Positions 21,381-36,300 of a stretch of DNA of 64,000 bases are shown here, piece after piece. The DNA comes from Conchocele bisecta. Taxonomy: Eukaryota > Mollusca > Bivalvia > Lucinida > Thyasiridae. The stretch is taken from contig CM055277.1 in NCBI GenBank assembly GCA_029237695.1, forward strand, positions 43,310,242 through 43,374,241. Direction: 5' to 3'. Position 1 is the stretch's first letter, and each line of letters begins with the position of its first letter. The notes under the pieces are model-generated. The model was not told the origin of the DNA, made no database searches, and worked only from the letters and a program-made list of their open reading frames with translations. The translations under genes and the position numbers were made by a program.

Positions 21381-24300
21381 CTGTAGGACAAGGAAACATG
21401 TTGGTAAGTAAATAGTGATTTATAGTACAGTTAAACCTTGCCGAACTGTCACCTCTACAACAAGCACCTTTCTGTAGCAGCCGATATTTTATATCACGAT
21501 TACAACAGCCACACCTCTACAACAGCCTATTGTAAGTCTTCCCAAGGGTGGCTGTTGTAGGCTGCATTGTACAATAAGAATTGATGCAAATATGTCCAGT
21601 CTCAGACATTTAATATAACAAGCAAATTTAGACTGCTAAGGCTGTGGAAAAGGCCACACAATTCCATTGGCATACATTTGTTATTGTATAGGAAAATGTA
21701 GTTGTAAAATAACACACTGTATTATCATATTATGTATTGATATATGTTTTGACTTGTTTAAAAATAAAAAACATGACTGATCAACTTATACATGTATTAA
21801 CGTGTAAAATTCATATAATTGTTTGTGTGACATGATTAGCAGATCAGCAATAACAATTTTGTGGTACCTTTATCATGCTGCAGAAAACAATAAACATACA
21901 ACAAATATAGCATATTTTTCTTATTTTCCATGAAACACATCTTGGTATTTCATTAGAATTGTCTCCAAGGAGACAATTCTAATGAAATGCCAAGATATGT
22001 TTTCATTTCGAAGCAAACTAATTCAATAATTGCTGTCTGTTGATGTGTACACAGTAGAGTGATTTTATTTTACCTAATTAAAATGTTTAAATACCCAATT
22101 GCTTCAGAAATGATGGAGTGACAATACTCGATTACTAATTCCTTATCTGGAGCCCTGTTGATATTAGTTGCTTGGCCAGTAAAAAATGCCCAGTTTGATC
22201 TGTCTATTTTTATAATGTCTACTTGGTGGTTCTTCAACACGGATGTGCACATTTTCCCTCTTGAGTGGTAGGAACTTTTTTCTTTTCTTTTTTTATGCTT
22301 ATATTTAATGGCGGCACTGGCTCTAGGACCTTGCATGCCGTCTCCCAAGAATGGGAGAATGAACGGAGGTAGAGACTTTTTGAGAGAAGCCGGTAATTCG
22401 TATTTACAGAGCAACTACGAATTATCGGTACCCATTTACAGCTGGGTGAACTGGAGCAGTGTGGATAAAGTGTCTTGCTCAAGGACACAACACACGCCGC
22501 TAGTCAGGCTCGAACAGTGGTAGGAACTGCATTTCAAATGTCGTTCACTTTATCACACTGGTACTATTTCCGACACATATGTGTGACTGTGACTGGAGAA
22601 ATGGGGCTTATGGGTTTTGCGACCAGTGTAAATCCAGATCAGTCCGAGTATCTGCGCAGTCTGATTAGGATCTGCACTATTCCATCAACGAAATACGCAG
22701 CACAGATCGCTATCAGGCTACAGCCGTGTGCCATTTGATCAGGAGCTACACTGGACACAAATCCCATAAGCCCCATTTCTCCAATCACAGCCAGAAATGA
22801 ACACGGCCGATAAAACTACACTTCAAATGTATATATTGTCTGAATGTTGTGTCTAGTGCTTTAGTCTAGGTACTCAGGGGGCTCCTGTATGGTGGCACAG
22901 ACAAGGTGCATGATCACGTGGTTACAACAACAACAACGTTGCCCACTCCAAAGTAAGTATTATTTGATATTTTGCTTAATATGCAACAAATTTTGATGAA
23001 ATATGGTGCAGCAAACACGTCTTCATGAGCTACATTTGGTGGTCCAGGGAGTTTGGCACACTTATGTCGATTTTGCGAAAAATCGATTTCCGTGTCGTTA
23101 GACACGGAAATCGATTCTTCGCAAAAACGACAGAAGTTTGGGCGAAAATACTGAGACCACCAAATGCAGCTGAACAAGACGCGTTTTATGCGCCATATTT
23201 CATAAAAATCCGTTACGTAATAAGTACGCTATAAAAGAATACGTACTTTGAATCAGATGGATTCTGGAAATTTCAGTATTTGTTGTTGTTGTTAGTACCA
23301 TGTGATCATACACCTTGACAGAGAGGACATGGAAATATTTTTTACTTTCGCGTGCGCACGCAAAAGTAAAAAATATTTCCATGTCCTCTCTGTGCCACCG
23401 TAGTTCTGTGTGCAAAGCTTTTTTTTGCACACGGAACCCTCCCGAGTGCCAGGACTAATTACTTGTACTCACCTGAGCCTCGTCTATGCCAGCACTGCAG
23501 ATATCCTGGTCTGTCTCGCAATCACGTTTCCCCAGTAGACTGGAGTCTGACAGCTCCAGCTGATGTAATAAACACATGGTCGGTCATTGGTGAAGTTATT
23601 GCAGTCCCAAGGTCAGCCAATCAGAAAAACGTAAATTAATTGTTGAGAATTGAACGGTAGCAAGTGCCATTGAAAAAAGGTGTTACAACCGTCTACCGTA
23701 ATATGAGATCATCGAAATGCCATCCGGTGTGAAATTTTGGGAATAGTATGTACCGCAGTTTTGTTTTTATTTCCCGTCAAATATTAATTTTATAGAGAAA
23801 ATACAAGTTTTCTATGGAATATTAACACATTAATTAAAAGCTAACTTTTCAAAATAATTTTGGAATTTGCGGATCAATTTTTAAAATCTAACATTTGTAA
23901 AAATGTTTTCTTAGTTACATCATTTCAAAGCTGTCTAGCCAGGATTCTGAGTCATTTTCCAATGATGTGGTTTTTCGACCCTTCTCGCTCCCTCTCTTTT
24001 TGCCCCATGTTAAAATATTTATTCAAAATAAAATCATCATTTGATGGAATTTCATCAATAAACATGTTGGGAAGGGTCACTCTTTGTTATTGATGAAAAA
24101 TTAATATTGTGTTTAAGAGCCTAAAGCACGTCGGCAGCAAAATGTGGAACAGACAGTATCCGTACCTGTAGATGTGACATGCCGCGCTGGTCAACGACCT
24201 TGTGTATATACTGGCCGTCCTTGGTGAGAATGTCACCGGACGCTCGGTCCCGGAACTTCATCTTGAGGCGCACCGTGTGCTTGGTTACCACCTCCAGGTT

Positions 24301-27300
24301 GTGCACCGTGCGGATGTGTTTGTCCAGGTTACCACGGAGACCACTCTTGTACGGGCAGATTGAGCAAACAAACGGCTTGTAGTTCTGTGGAAGTGAGTAC
24401 ATTTATTGATGAATTTACGATCCTCAATCAACAAGGTCATGTTATACAAATAGCTTTTAGTTCAGTAGAATAATTGTTGTTGATTATTGTTAATTGAAGG
24501 TCATAAATGAATAAATAAATTTGAGAATTGATTCACTAATTTATGTCCTTCAGACATAAATTAATGAATCAATTCTCAGAAATTTATAATTTATTTATTC
24601 ATTTATGACCTTCAATTAATGTGTCCTTCAGATATAATATTAATTAATATGTCCTTCAGACATAAATTAAGGAATCAATTCTCAGAAATTTATTTATTCA
24701 TTTATGACCTTCATTTAACAATGAGGTCATATTAATAATGATACAAACAGTTGTAATTATCCCCTCGTTGATAGGCAAGACTGGATATGCGTTAGTCCAT
24801 GTATGTACGTACATGCGTGTGTTAGTAACACTTTCATTTTTCAATAACTTACAAACCGCTGGACCGATTTTGGTAATATTTGGCCACAATGTGTGTCTAG
24901 GGATGGGCTTGTTTTGAATATGACCCATGTCCGACCGCCCAAGGTCACTGAGGACTTATATTCTTCTTGTTTGTTTTAAAGGCAAACATGTTTGTAGAAT
25001 ATTCTGTAGAATAATTGTTATTGATTGAACGTATGTGTGGGCCAAACCAGTAGCCTATTTCATCAACATTGCAAAGTATACTTTACTAGCAAAGTATACT
25101 TTGAGGGAGAAATCATTTATTTTTCCCGAAAAGCATTATTTCATATAGAACTAACAAATGCATATATTTCATGATTAAAAGTATGCAGAATTATTATACT
25201 GAATTTATTACATTATCACAGCCAAATTGGCTGTGATAATGTAATAAATTCAGTATAATAAAAATTAATAAATTTATCATAAAATTGAAAATTTCTCCCT
25301 CAAAGTATACTTTGCTACTAAAGTATACTTTGCAATGTTGATGAAATCGGCTACAGGTCTCCAGTCGGAATTCTGGTAAGGATGAACCCCGATCATTAAA
25401 TTACCCATCGCGTGCTTCCACTCAGATGGCTTGTAATTCTGAGGAATTGATTGATAAATTGTTTTAATTTATGACCACTAATTAAAACATCATATTATAC
25501 AGATGGCTTGTAATTCTGCAGAAGTTAGTAAATTGGTTGATTAGTTTGTCTTTCAACAACAACACAATCAAACAATGTCATATTCTAATGCACCTTAATG
25601 AAATTGTCGAAATCTGATTGGCTGATCGATCAATTACCTGCAAGTAAATCCACGATTTACACGTAGGTAACATGTCATGTGATCACATTTACAAAATTAG
25701 ATGTATTCCTACGCGCCGTTTCACCCTGAAAATTCCGTGATGTCATGCAATAGATTGTTCGGACAACCAGAAACGTGAGTATTCAGCTATTCCCCAAAAA
25801 TGCTGGAGCTAATCAAGAAGATGAGAGCCCTCCCAACTCTGTATGCACTCAACAGCTGTTACCTGTCCAGCATTAAGGTCATATGCAGGGGCGGATCTAG
25901 AGAGGGGGGGCGGGGGGGAGTGGTCCGGGGTTGCAACACCCCCGTTCAGCCACGGAGTTTACATATATCACAGTTTACCACTAGTTGGAGTCTGAATTTA
26001 AATGCCGTAAAACACATGAAAGTGCATTTACGGATAGCATACTCGCTACACTCTGTGGAGCTCGAAAATAGGACAGCCTGCCGTTCCTCAAATGCTAGAT
26101 CCGCCCCTGATGTGTTGCCCTGTGACAACACTGGCTACTGTCGTACTGAAGTGGACTTCCACAATCACCAGCAAAGGGTGGAAAATCACGTCCTTGTACC
26201 GCCTACGACCCCAGCCATTTACCAACATCCATCGCCATATAATTTCCAAAATTCACTGAATATACACAACTATAACTATGAAAATCATTAAGTGATACAC
26301 TTATAAAACTGTAAAATGTCGAGCTCGACAAGCAAGCATCAGCGATGTCGGCCATTTTTTCTAACTTTGAATGGGAATTCCCAGCAATGTAGGTCATTGG
26401 ACAATTATTCTAATATTCAAGGTAGTGTTGAACCATATATAAAATAATCATTGGTGGATGATAAAGAATATATAGATGAAATAAAAGTTTGTAAATCGTA
26501 ACACAATTCTCCATTAGTTTACGTATTTCTTTTGCACTATTTGTTTTCGTGTATTATGTTTATGGTGTCACGGTTGCAGACAAGGTGTAAATCGGCCAAT
26601 ATTGTGAGGGTTGTAATGGGTATGCCGTTCAGAAATCGGGAAAATGTTGGTCGTACATTAGAATAGAGATAACCGTATTGAAATTTGTAATTTGGGGAGA
26701 TACTCGGTGTATTTACGGTTGGAAACTTCGATTTACGTCTCCGCCTGCGGCGTCGCCGTAAATCGAAGTTTCTAAGTAACACTGTATACAGGGCTCCAGT
26801 TAAGGTGCATAATTTGATCAACTTTGGGGAGACTTTGGTTATTTCTTCGCCAAAATTGGCAAGTTGGGAGTGCTTTAGAATCGTCTCGATGAGACGATTC
26901 TAAAGCAATCCCAACTTTCCATTTTTCATGAAGAAATAAGAAAAATACCTGGAAAATATGGTCCAATTAAGCACCTTAACTGGAGCTCTGGTATATAGAT
27001 GGCGTGTAATTCTGTAGAATTTATTACTCCAATTAATTTACGTCCTTCAATCAACAACAAGATAATATTAAACAGATGTCTAGTAATTCAGGAGAATTGA
27101 CTACTTTTACGTCCTACAATCAACATCGAGGTAATATGGCTTTAATTTTGTATAATATATTAAATTGGTTGATTAATTTATATCCTTCAATCAACAACAA
27201 AATACGAAACAATTTAGTGTCTCGACAGCAGCTAAGGTCATATAGAAATTGGACCTTGATTTCGAGTCTCATCCTAAGATGAGAGGGATGGAAATACTAT

Positions 27301-30300
27301 GAAAGTATTTATTCAGTGTAGGGTAGGGATTGAAGCCACTACCAAATCTATACCAGGGCTTCAGATAAGCTGCATATTTTCTTAAATACCCAATTAAAAT
27401 TGCCAAAAACCCAATTGAAATCAGAAGTAGCGAGTATCAAAAAGCAAGTTTAGTTGTACGTTTATCATGCTGCAGAAAACAATAAACAGACCACAAATAT
27501 AGCATATTTTTCTTATTTCCCATGAAAACACATCTTGGTATTTCATTAGAATTGTCTCCAAGGAGACAATTCTAATGAAATGCCAAGACATGTTTTAATT
27601 TCGAAGCAAACTATTCAATAATTTATGTCTGTTGATGTGTAAACAGTAGTGTGATTTTATTTTACCCAATTCAAAGTTTGAAATACCCAATTGCTTCAGA
27701 AATGATGGAGTGACAATACTCAATTACTAATTCCTTACCTAGAGCGCTGCTATACCCCAACAATATCAAGTGAAGACCAACCTTGTGTGTGTGTACAAGG
27801 CGTACATGTTTGTTCAGCCCCACCTGGTCCACACAGCAGTAGGTACAGCTGTCGTATGTACATTTGAAGTTCTTCTCTGGAACAAATGATAATTGATTGA
27901 ATGTGGGTTTACATTCACTCAACAACCATGTCAGAGGATCTACTGATATAACAGGTTTCCATTTAACATGGGAATTATGAAATGTTTTTACAATAATTCC
28001 AGTACAAAAATATTTACACAATTCCCTAACATTTGATTGGCCCGTAGCAAGTCTCTGTCCAAAATTTATACCCCAGTAAACTCCCACGCCGAACTACTTT
28101 CCGTAACCGTGATGCGCAGTTAAAAAAATTATTAAGAAAACGGAAAATAAACACATTTTCTTGATGAATTTATTTCAAATGCTGGAATTATAAGGAATGA
28201 ATGGCCTTTTTGTGGAATTTATCGGGGTATAAACTTGGAAAAGTCGCGGGAATACTGGACGAGGCCTTCCGGCCTTCGTCCAGTATTCCCGCGACTTTTC
28301 CAAGTTTATACCCCGATAAATTCCACAAAAAGGCCATTCATTCCTAAAATAAAACCTCTCTAAGCCGGACACCCTGGGGACCTCCCAGGGTGTCCAGTTT
28401 AGAGAGGTTTCACTGTATCAAATGCAAATAGGTACAACATTCTTCTTATCAGATTACTTAGTCTTACAAAATAGCCGAAAACTTGGAGGTGGTTCTCATT
28501 AATATGATTCGAATGAGTGGTCAAAATATTTAGAATTATACTTATTTAAGAGTTTAACCAGATGGCCTGCATATCTAGCACACCAATGCATTATATACAT
28601 GCATTATATAGTTGTGCCTGCATATCTAGCACACCAATGCATTATATACATGCAGTATATAGTTGTGTCTGCATATCTAGCACACCAATGCATTATATAC
28701 ATGCAGTAAATAGTTGTGTCTGCATATCTAGCACACCAATGCATTATATACATGCAGTATATAGTTGTGCGGCAAAGGATCATGATTGCTAGAACAAGTC
28801 AGCAGGACTCACGGATACCCCCGCCTCGACCGATAAACAAAAACTTCAATACAAATTTTGAAAAGTTTGTGTTACGCACAAGCAGACGGGCGAACGGACA
28901 GAAAGGCCAGAATTATATACCATTTGGTATGTTTCGTAAGCGGGTGCTATAATAAATGATGATCAGGATCTACACTGGTCACACACGCCCTAAATGCCTA
29001 TACTATCTAGCCCACATGATGACAGTAAAGTATTTGACTGACAAGCTACAGTGTTACCAGAGCTGCAGATAAGGTGCGTATTGGCGTATTTTACGCAATT
29101 ATTTTAGCTGAATACGCATTGATTATCAAAAGTGGGAGTACAAAATATGCACAGCAATGTGAAAATACGCATTGATGTTCAAATGGAGTAGTGAAAATAC
29201 TGTCATAAAGTTGAAAATTCACATAGTTGAGCTGCAAAAAGCAATTTGCAGCTCAATTAAGTGAACTTTTAAATTTGTTAAATTTTTTATAGTTATATTT
29301 GTTTTATCATTAATTTTGTTCCCTATTTAGTAATGAAAACAATCAACAATCAATTTGTAAAAGTAAAAAACGCAATGATTTTTAAATCAGGGGGTGTAGT
29401 AGTACGCTTTACACACAAAGCATATCTGGAGTTCCGGTGGTACTATGTATGTTCAGCAAGGTCATACACTCATCTAAAGGGCATGAATTATATCTTCTAA
29501 AGAGGAGAAAACATAAGGCTGCAGGTAAAATGTGGATGTGACTGGAGAAATGTGGCTTATGGCTTTTCCGACCAGTGTAGTTCCAGATCAGCCTGTGCAT
29601 CCGCACAGTCTGATCAGGATCTGCACTGCTCACCATTCCATCAATGAAACACCTGTCATGCTTCTAACAAGCAATATAGATCGTTATCAGGCTATTGTGC
29701 TATGTGATCTGGATATACACTGGTCACAAATCCCATAAGCTCCATTTCTCCAGTCACAGCCACAATTATAACTGATCAGGTACTACACTGATCCCAAACA
29801 CCATTTTTCTGGAATTTGTACAGAGCAACATACCACGCTAGTCGCCTTGCGTAAATACAAAAAAAATGCGTTTCTCAAAATCTAACTGCCAATTTTTGTC
29901 ATAGTGCGACACTTACAACTATGGACATATTTTATTATAGGTGAAAGGAGAAATGGTGCTTTATATGGCATTTGTGTGTTTTCACTTCAAGAGCATTCCT
30001 GACACTAAATAAGGATTAAACCACTTGTCACAAGCATTACTGATGTTACGCTGACAGTATGGCAAACAGTGCAGACCCAGATCAGACAGCGCATCCCATT
30101 TCTCCAGTCACAGCGACATAGTGACAGTTATGTTACCTCCATGGTAGCGCACGTGTCTGTTCAGGTAACTCTTGGTAGCAAACTTTTTCCCACACACTGT
30201 ACAAGTATAGTTCCGCTTATCTGAAAAATAAAAACAGACACCTATCACAATGTATCAATGACTGGTAGCAAATACAGCTGCAATCTTATTTACAGATATA

Positions 30301-33300
30301 TAAATTGTAAAAAGTTAAAATACTGCAATTTGTTCCAGCGACATTGTGACTAGTGGACTAGTCTGAAAATCATTTTGTGATGATTGGATTGGTTGCAAAA
30401 TTAATGTATCAAAATCCATTCCAGTTACGATATGGGATGGCTGGGAATAACAGGAAGAATGTCTCACCATCGTGGGCGTCCATATGTCTCTGCATTTTAT
30501 TCTTCCTGATAGTTTGGTAGTCACAGAAGGCACAGGAATACCTGAAGAAACATTAAAAATACTAGTAGAGCAAGTGAGCAGGGGCTCACAGATATCCAGA
30601 GCCGCCGCTTGTTTTAAACTCGGACCTGTGACACACAAAAAATGCCTATTTCAAAAAATCCAGTACCCCACCCACTTGGTCTCAAACAGTGGAACCCCTC
30701 TAAACCGGACATCAAGAAATCACCTGTGATCTTATTTGTGATGAGTTTCTTGCCCATTTCTCTCAGGTGACAACGTAAATTCGTGATTGCATAGCACACA
30801 ACTATGGCTCAGAATGATCAAATGCCTGATTTACAGTTAAACCTCTCTAAGCCGGACACCCTGGGGACCTCCCGGGGAGTCCGGTTTAGAGAGGTTTCAC
30901 TGTATATTAATTGTTAGAAGATCTATGGGAGTTTCATTGATGGCATGGTGAACAGTGCAGATCCTGATCAGACTGCGGATGCACAGGCTGATCTGGATAT
31001 ATACTGGTCACAAAACCCACAAGCACTCATTTCTCCAGTCCAGTCACAGCATTTAAAATACTACAGCACGTGAGCAGGGGCTCACAGATACGCCCGGCCG
31101 ACGCTTGGTTTGACCAAAACATATTTTCTAAGGCTTTTGAAATTGACATTGGGCATGAAAGCCGCATGGGTGGGTTACAAAATGAATATGTGGATGATGA
31201 TACGGATGTAATGAAAATTCAAGTCGATCCAACTTACGGTTGGGGAGATAATGGGTACACGAAAACTTTAACACAAATCTTATACAGATGGACGGACAGA
31301 TGGAATATGAAAAGTATATACCCCTCGATATACACATACACGTATGTCGTGGGTATAATTAAACACAAAATTGACTATATATCGCCATTTCATTGTCATG
31401 TGACACTATTCTCAATTAGGGTAGAACATTCTTAATTGGTGCCCTATAGGTTTCACTCTGTCCCGTCCGTCCGTCCATTTATTTTTTGAACGTTTTTCTC
31501 AAATCACTTTAATCTGTTTGCCTTCAGCTAATGTCTTCATATTGCACACAAGCATTACTTTGTAACAATACAATCTTCCACATTAATACAATTACCCTCG
31601 CTACTGATCATTTGTTTGTTTGTTGGTGTTTAACGGCATATCAACAGCTAAGGAAATTTAAAGCCGGGTCAATGGGTTTAGTACTAAATCCCATATATTA
31701 CCTGTACAAAATGGGGGGGAAAATCCCAAAATCAGAACTAAATATTTCCAATAAAAAAATTATATATTCAGCCCGGAAATCAGAATAATCCTGATCTGAT
31801 GCCAGGTCCTCGTCACATCAGAATCACTTGGCCCCCTCCCAAAAGCAGTACGATCAATAATAATCTTACTACTTTTAAAATGGGCAATATCCCAATTCAA
31901 CTCCCAGGTAACAAAAGAGCCAAGACAAAAACGTACCTGAGGGCCAAACCAGGCAAATCGTAAATAAGGAGGAACCCCTACCGTTAATTTATACCGTCGC
32001 GTTCGTCCGACCAACCACCCACCAATACTGATTCATCTACTGATTCGTCATGCAGCAGGGGGGAATTTGTACACCAGCCGAGCTCCACCTTTTGTATGAA
32101 CTTTTAATGAGTGAAATAGACTATATACAAATGATAATTTACTTGCTTACACTTTACATCTACAAATTAATCTGGTAGGGGGATCTTGTAAGCCTTGTAC
32201 ATGCGCCATTCACATGAAGTTTTAACTAATCAAATACAATTGTTCATAATGCCCAGTCACCAATTACTCACACTTTATATCTATCTGGCAGCGGGATCCT
32301 GTGAGCTTTGTACATGTGCCAGCATAGCTCTGCCTTTTGCATGAACTTCTCGGAGCAGAGATGACAAAGTTCCGTCCACGATGCCTCACCCTTGTGGTGC
32401 TTCTTTATGTGAATCTGTATATAGAAAAGTGAAAGGCTTTAACGTCCCACCATCAGCTAAGGTCATATAATAGAGACGGGACCACAGTTTAAACTCTCAT
32501 TCGATAGACCAGTGGGATGGAAATACTACGAAAGTATTTTTGATGCCCTAGGCGAAGTTTGAACCAACAACCTCCGGATTGGAAGTCCAGGCCACAACCA
32601 ATCCCTGCTGTATATAGAGAATACCAGATTGTTGATATAAAGGTCTGACAGCAGCCAAGGCTTGGAAACATGTAGGAATTCCGAGGTGAGCCGAGTAATT
32701 CCTACATGTTTCCAAGCCGAGCCTAATGGATATAGAGAAGAGCAGGCTAGGGTAAGTTGGTATCAGGCTTATCAGACATAGCTAGGAGATGTGTAGGAAT
32801 ATTGGTATGTGGGTAGTGAAATTACACACCAAATTATCTCCCCTGTGTACCACAGTTTCTTGGTAGAATGTAATTGAATATAGAGAATAGCAGGTTAGTG
32901 CCGTGAATGGGAAAAAATATCTGGCAAGGCTTACTTCGTGCCATTTCCGTGCCGTGCCAGATATGTTTTCCCATTCACGGCACTAACCAGCTATTCTATT
33001 TATCCTGTCAACACCTATAAATACCTTTAAAGTGCAAAAAAAAATAACCCCAGCCACATCATCACAAGAATTCCGCGGAATCAAATGTCTCGCCTTGTCC
33101 CGCCGCCTTGACCTCGAGCCTGGGCCAGAAGGCAATTTTCACTGGCCCGAACATATTATACAATTATTGACTAGTGAGCCATAGAATATCAGATTATATT
33201 CTATGGCTCACTAGTCAATAATTGTTTTAGTATATGATAATAGTCGGTATATAGAATTTGAAAAAAAAAAAGAAACGAGGCCACTTTTTGTAGACTAGAT

Positions 33301-36300
33301 GGCCGTGGCCTGCATGTCGCGCCTTAGGGCGATGCATGGACACTAAAAAATGAGATATAGTAGATGGAAAAACTTTAACTGGACACACGGACGGACGGAC
33401 GGACGGACAGATGGACGTATACCAAAATGCCGACTATTATCGCGCTTTCCGCAAGCGGGCGCGACAATGATGATAAACACCCATGTAAAGTATGAAGGTA
33501 ATGGGTGAAGCAGTTGCAGAGATATAGTACACAAAAAAATCAAAGTAATTTGACCTTGACATTGGGCACAGGGGCCGCACGGTGGGGGGGTAGAATGAAA
33601 ATATGGATGATGATAAACACCCATGTAAAGTTTCAAGGTAATGGGCAAAGCAGTTGCAGAGATATAGTATAATGAAAAACTTTAACCAAAAAACTTTAAC
33701 CAGACGTACGTTAAAAAGTTAACGTTGAAAATGGCTAAGTCAATTACGTAGAAATAATAGGTGAAGGTAAAAAAAAATGGTCACATGTTGGATAGTTGTA
33801 TGTGGTGGGCACCCCTTGGTTATGAAGCTGTGAAAGTTTGGTAGTGCTAGGTGGTACAGTACCAAAGAAATGGACTTAAACACGAAAACTTAACATTGTA
33901 AACGTGAAAAGTTAACATTGACTGCGTGGAAAAAATGGGTCAAGTTCAAAAAGGTAACATGTTGGATAGTGATATGTGGTGGGCACCCCTTGGTTATGAA
34001 GCTGTGAAAGTTTGTTGGTCCTATGTGTTACAGTAACAAAGAAATGGAATGAAACACGAAAACTTAACATTGATTGTGGACGCCGCCCGCCCGCCTGGCT
34101 TTCGCCAATCCAATAGCGTGGATTTTTTTCCCAAAAAAAACCTGGCTAAAAATGTTTAAAAAAAAGAGTTTAAAATGATTTTTTTTTCCAAAAAAACCTG
34201 GCTAAAAATGGAAAAAAAGTAAAAACCTGGCTAAAAATGGAAAAAAAGTTTAAAAATTAACAAAAAAATAATGCTTGCTACTGGAGCCCAGAATTTTTAT
34301 AATAGTCCTATATTTATGTATATATCATATCTGCACAGGTCCACATATTGCCACATTATTGTCAACACAGTAAATGTAATACCCAGGTATAATAATTTAC
34401 CTGTATAAATTACCTGTAATAATTTAGCTGGACATTTAGTGGTCAAGCTGGAAATTTACACAAGCTTGCACATACAGAAGTGTTCAACTGGAGAAGGCTA
34501 TTGTTCTCTCTACAGGTAAGGTGTACAGAGTGCACGAGAAAACGGGTCTTCATGCATTAATGTTCAGTTTGTAGCATAGAAAGAAATAGAGTTTGACCTT
34601 GACCCTGGAGCCCGGAATTTTTTTTAATAGTCCTATATTCATCTACATATCATAGTAAAGGTATGTATAAAGTTTGATGACTGTAGCTGATAAGGTGTTG
34701 AAGTAATGACCGTAACACGAAAACTTAACATTGAATGATGACGACGACGCCGCCGACGACGCCGCCGCCGACGGAAAAGCAAAACCTATGTCTCGCTTTC
34801 CGCTTCGCGGACGAGACAAAAATCGGAGTAGTATGACAACCGCACATATTCATACGCAGTGATTAGGTCGTATTGACAGGATATCAAAAATGTTTCACGG
34901 CACATACGCACTGTGTTGACGGGATAAATAGCATATCTGAGACATCATCTGAGACACAGTGCCTTGAAAAAATAATCAAGTTGACTTATTAGAGTGTTAT
35001 ATAGTGTACAGAAAACAATAGACAATAGGAAACATGTCAAAATGATAGTTAAATCAATAAACCCGTATTAACCCTTTATCTTCAAGTTGCATAAGCAGGA
35101 GGATAGTCAGAAAATTCACTGGCCAAACATGAATAAGCAGGGTTTTGTCAGATCTCGGCCTATATATGGCTTGATTGGTGAAATGAGGCTTATGGGATCT
35201 TTGACCAGCATAGCTTCTTATCAAATAGCACAATCATGTAATCTGATAACAATCAGTCTGATAACAATTATATGTGGCTGTGACGGGAGAAATGGGGATT
35301 ATGGGTTTTGAGACCAGTGTAGATCCAGATCATCAGTTTGACAGGATATATAGTGTTTGCCATTCAATCAATGAAACACCCATCACAAATCTAACAAGCA
35401 ACATAGATCATTATCAGGCTACAGGGGTGTGCTATTTGAACAAGAGCTACACGGGTCATAAATCACATACACTTCATTTCTCCAGTCACAGCCACATTTA
35501 CCTGCACACACATCAGTGCTCCAGATAAGGTGTGTACTGGCATAGTTTACGCAATTATTTTAGCTGAATATATATTGATTATCAAAAGTGTGAGTACAAA
35601 ATACGCACAGCAATGTGAAAAAACGCATTGATTTCAAATTGAGTAGTGAAAATACTGTCATAAAGTTGAAAATTCACTTAGTTGAGCTGCAAAAAGCAAA
35701 CACTGTTTAAATTTGTTATATTTGTTATCATTTGTTCCCTATTTAGTAATGAAGACAAGAATTCAGCCACGGAAGCGGTGTCGCGCCTGCCGAGGCATTT
35801 GACCGTGAACATTACAAGTAAATAAATGACCTTGACCTTGAGAATTTGGATGTGGGGGTGTGCGTAATGAAGCATCATCCATAGACAAACATTGAAGTGA
35901 AATATTATCAAAGTCTGGCAAGGGGTTAAAGAGATATTGTGAAAAAACAATAACTTTAACGCAATCCTGTTACAAAACCGGTGAACATTACAAGTAAATA
36001 AATGACCTTAATCTTGAGAATTTGGATGTGGGGGTGTGCGTAATGAAGCATCATCCCTAGACGAACATTGATGTGAAATATTATCAAAGTCTGGCAAGGG
36101 GTTAAAGAGATATAGTGAAAAAACAATAACTTTAACGCATTCCTGTTACAAAACCGGTGAACATTACAAGTAAATAAATGACCTTGACCTTGAGAATTTG
36201 GATGTGGGGGTGTGCGTAATGAAGCATCATCCCTAGACGAACATTGATGTGAAATATTATCAAAGTCTGGCAAGGGGTTAAAGAGATACTGTATTGTGAA

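Noticed and set aside
25800..26291. 163-codon plus-strand frame
   Set aside because: It runs through the hAT-like MITE at 25886-26109 and has no recognisable domain.
28562..28792. Repetitive 76-codon protein
   Set aside because: The 51-bp unit is divisible by three, so an open frame is expected by chance; no start or splice support.
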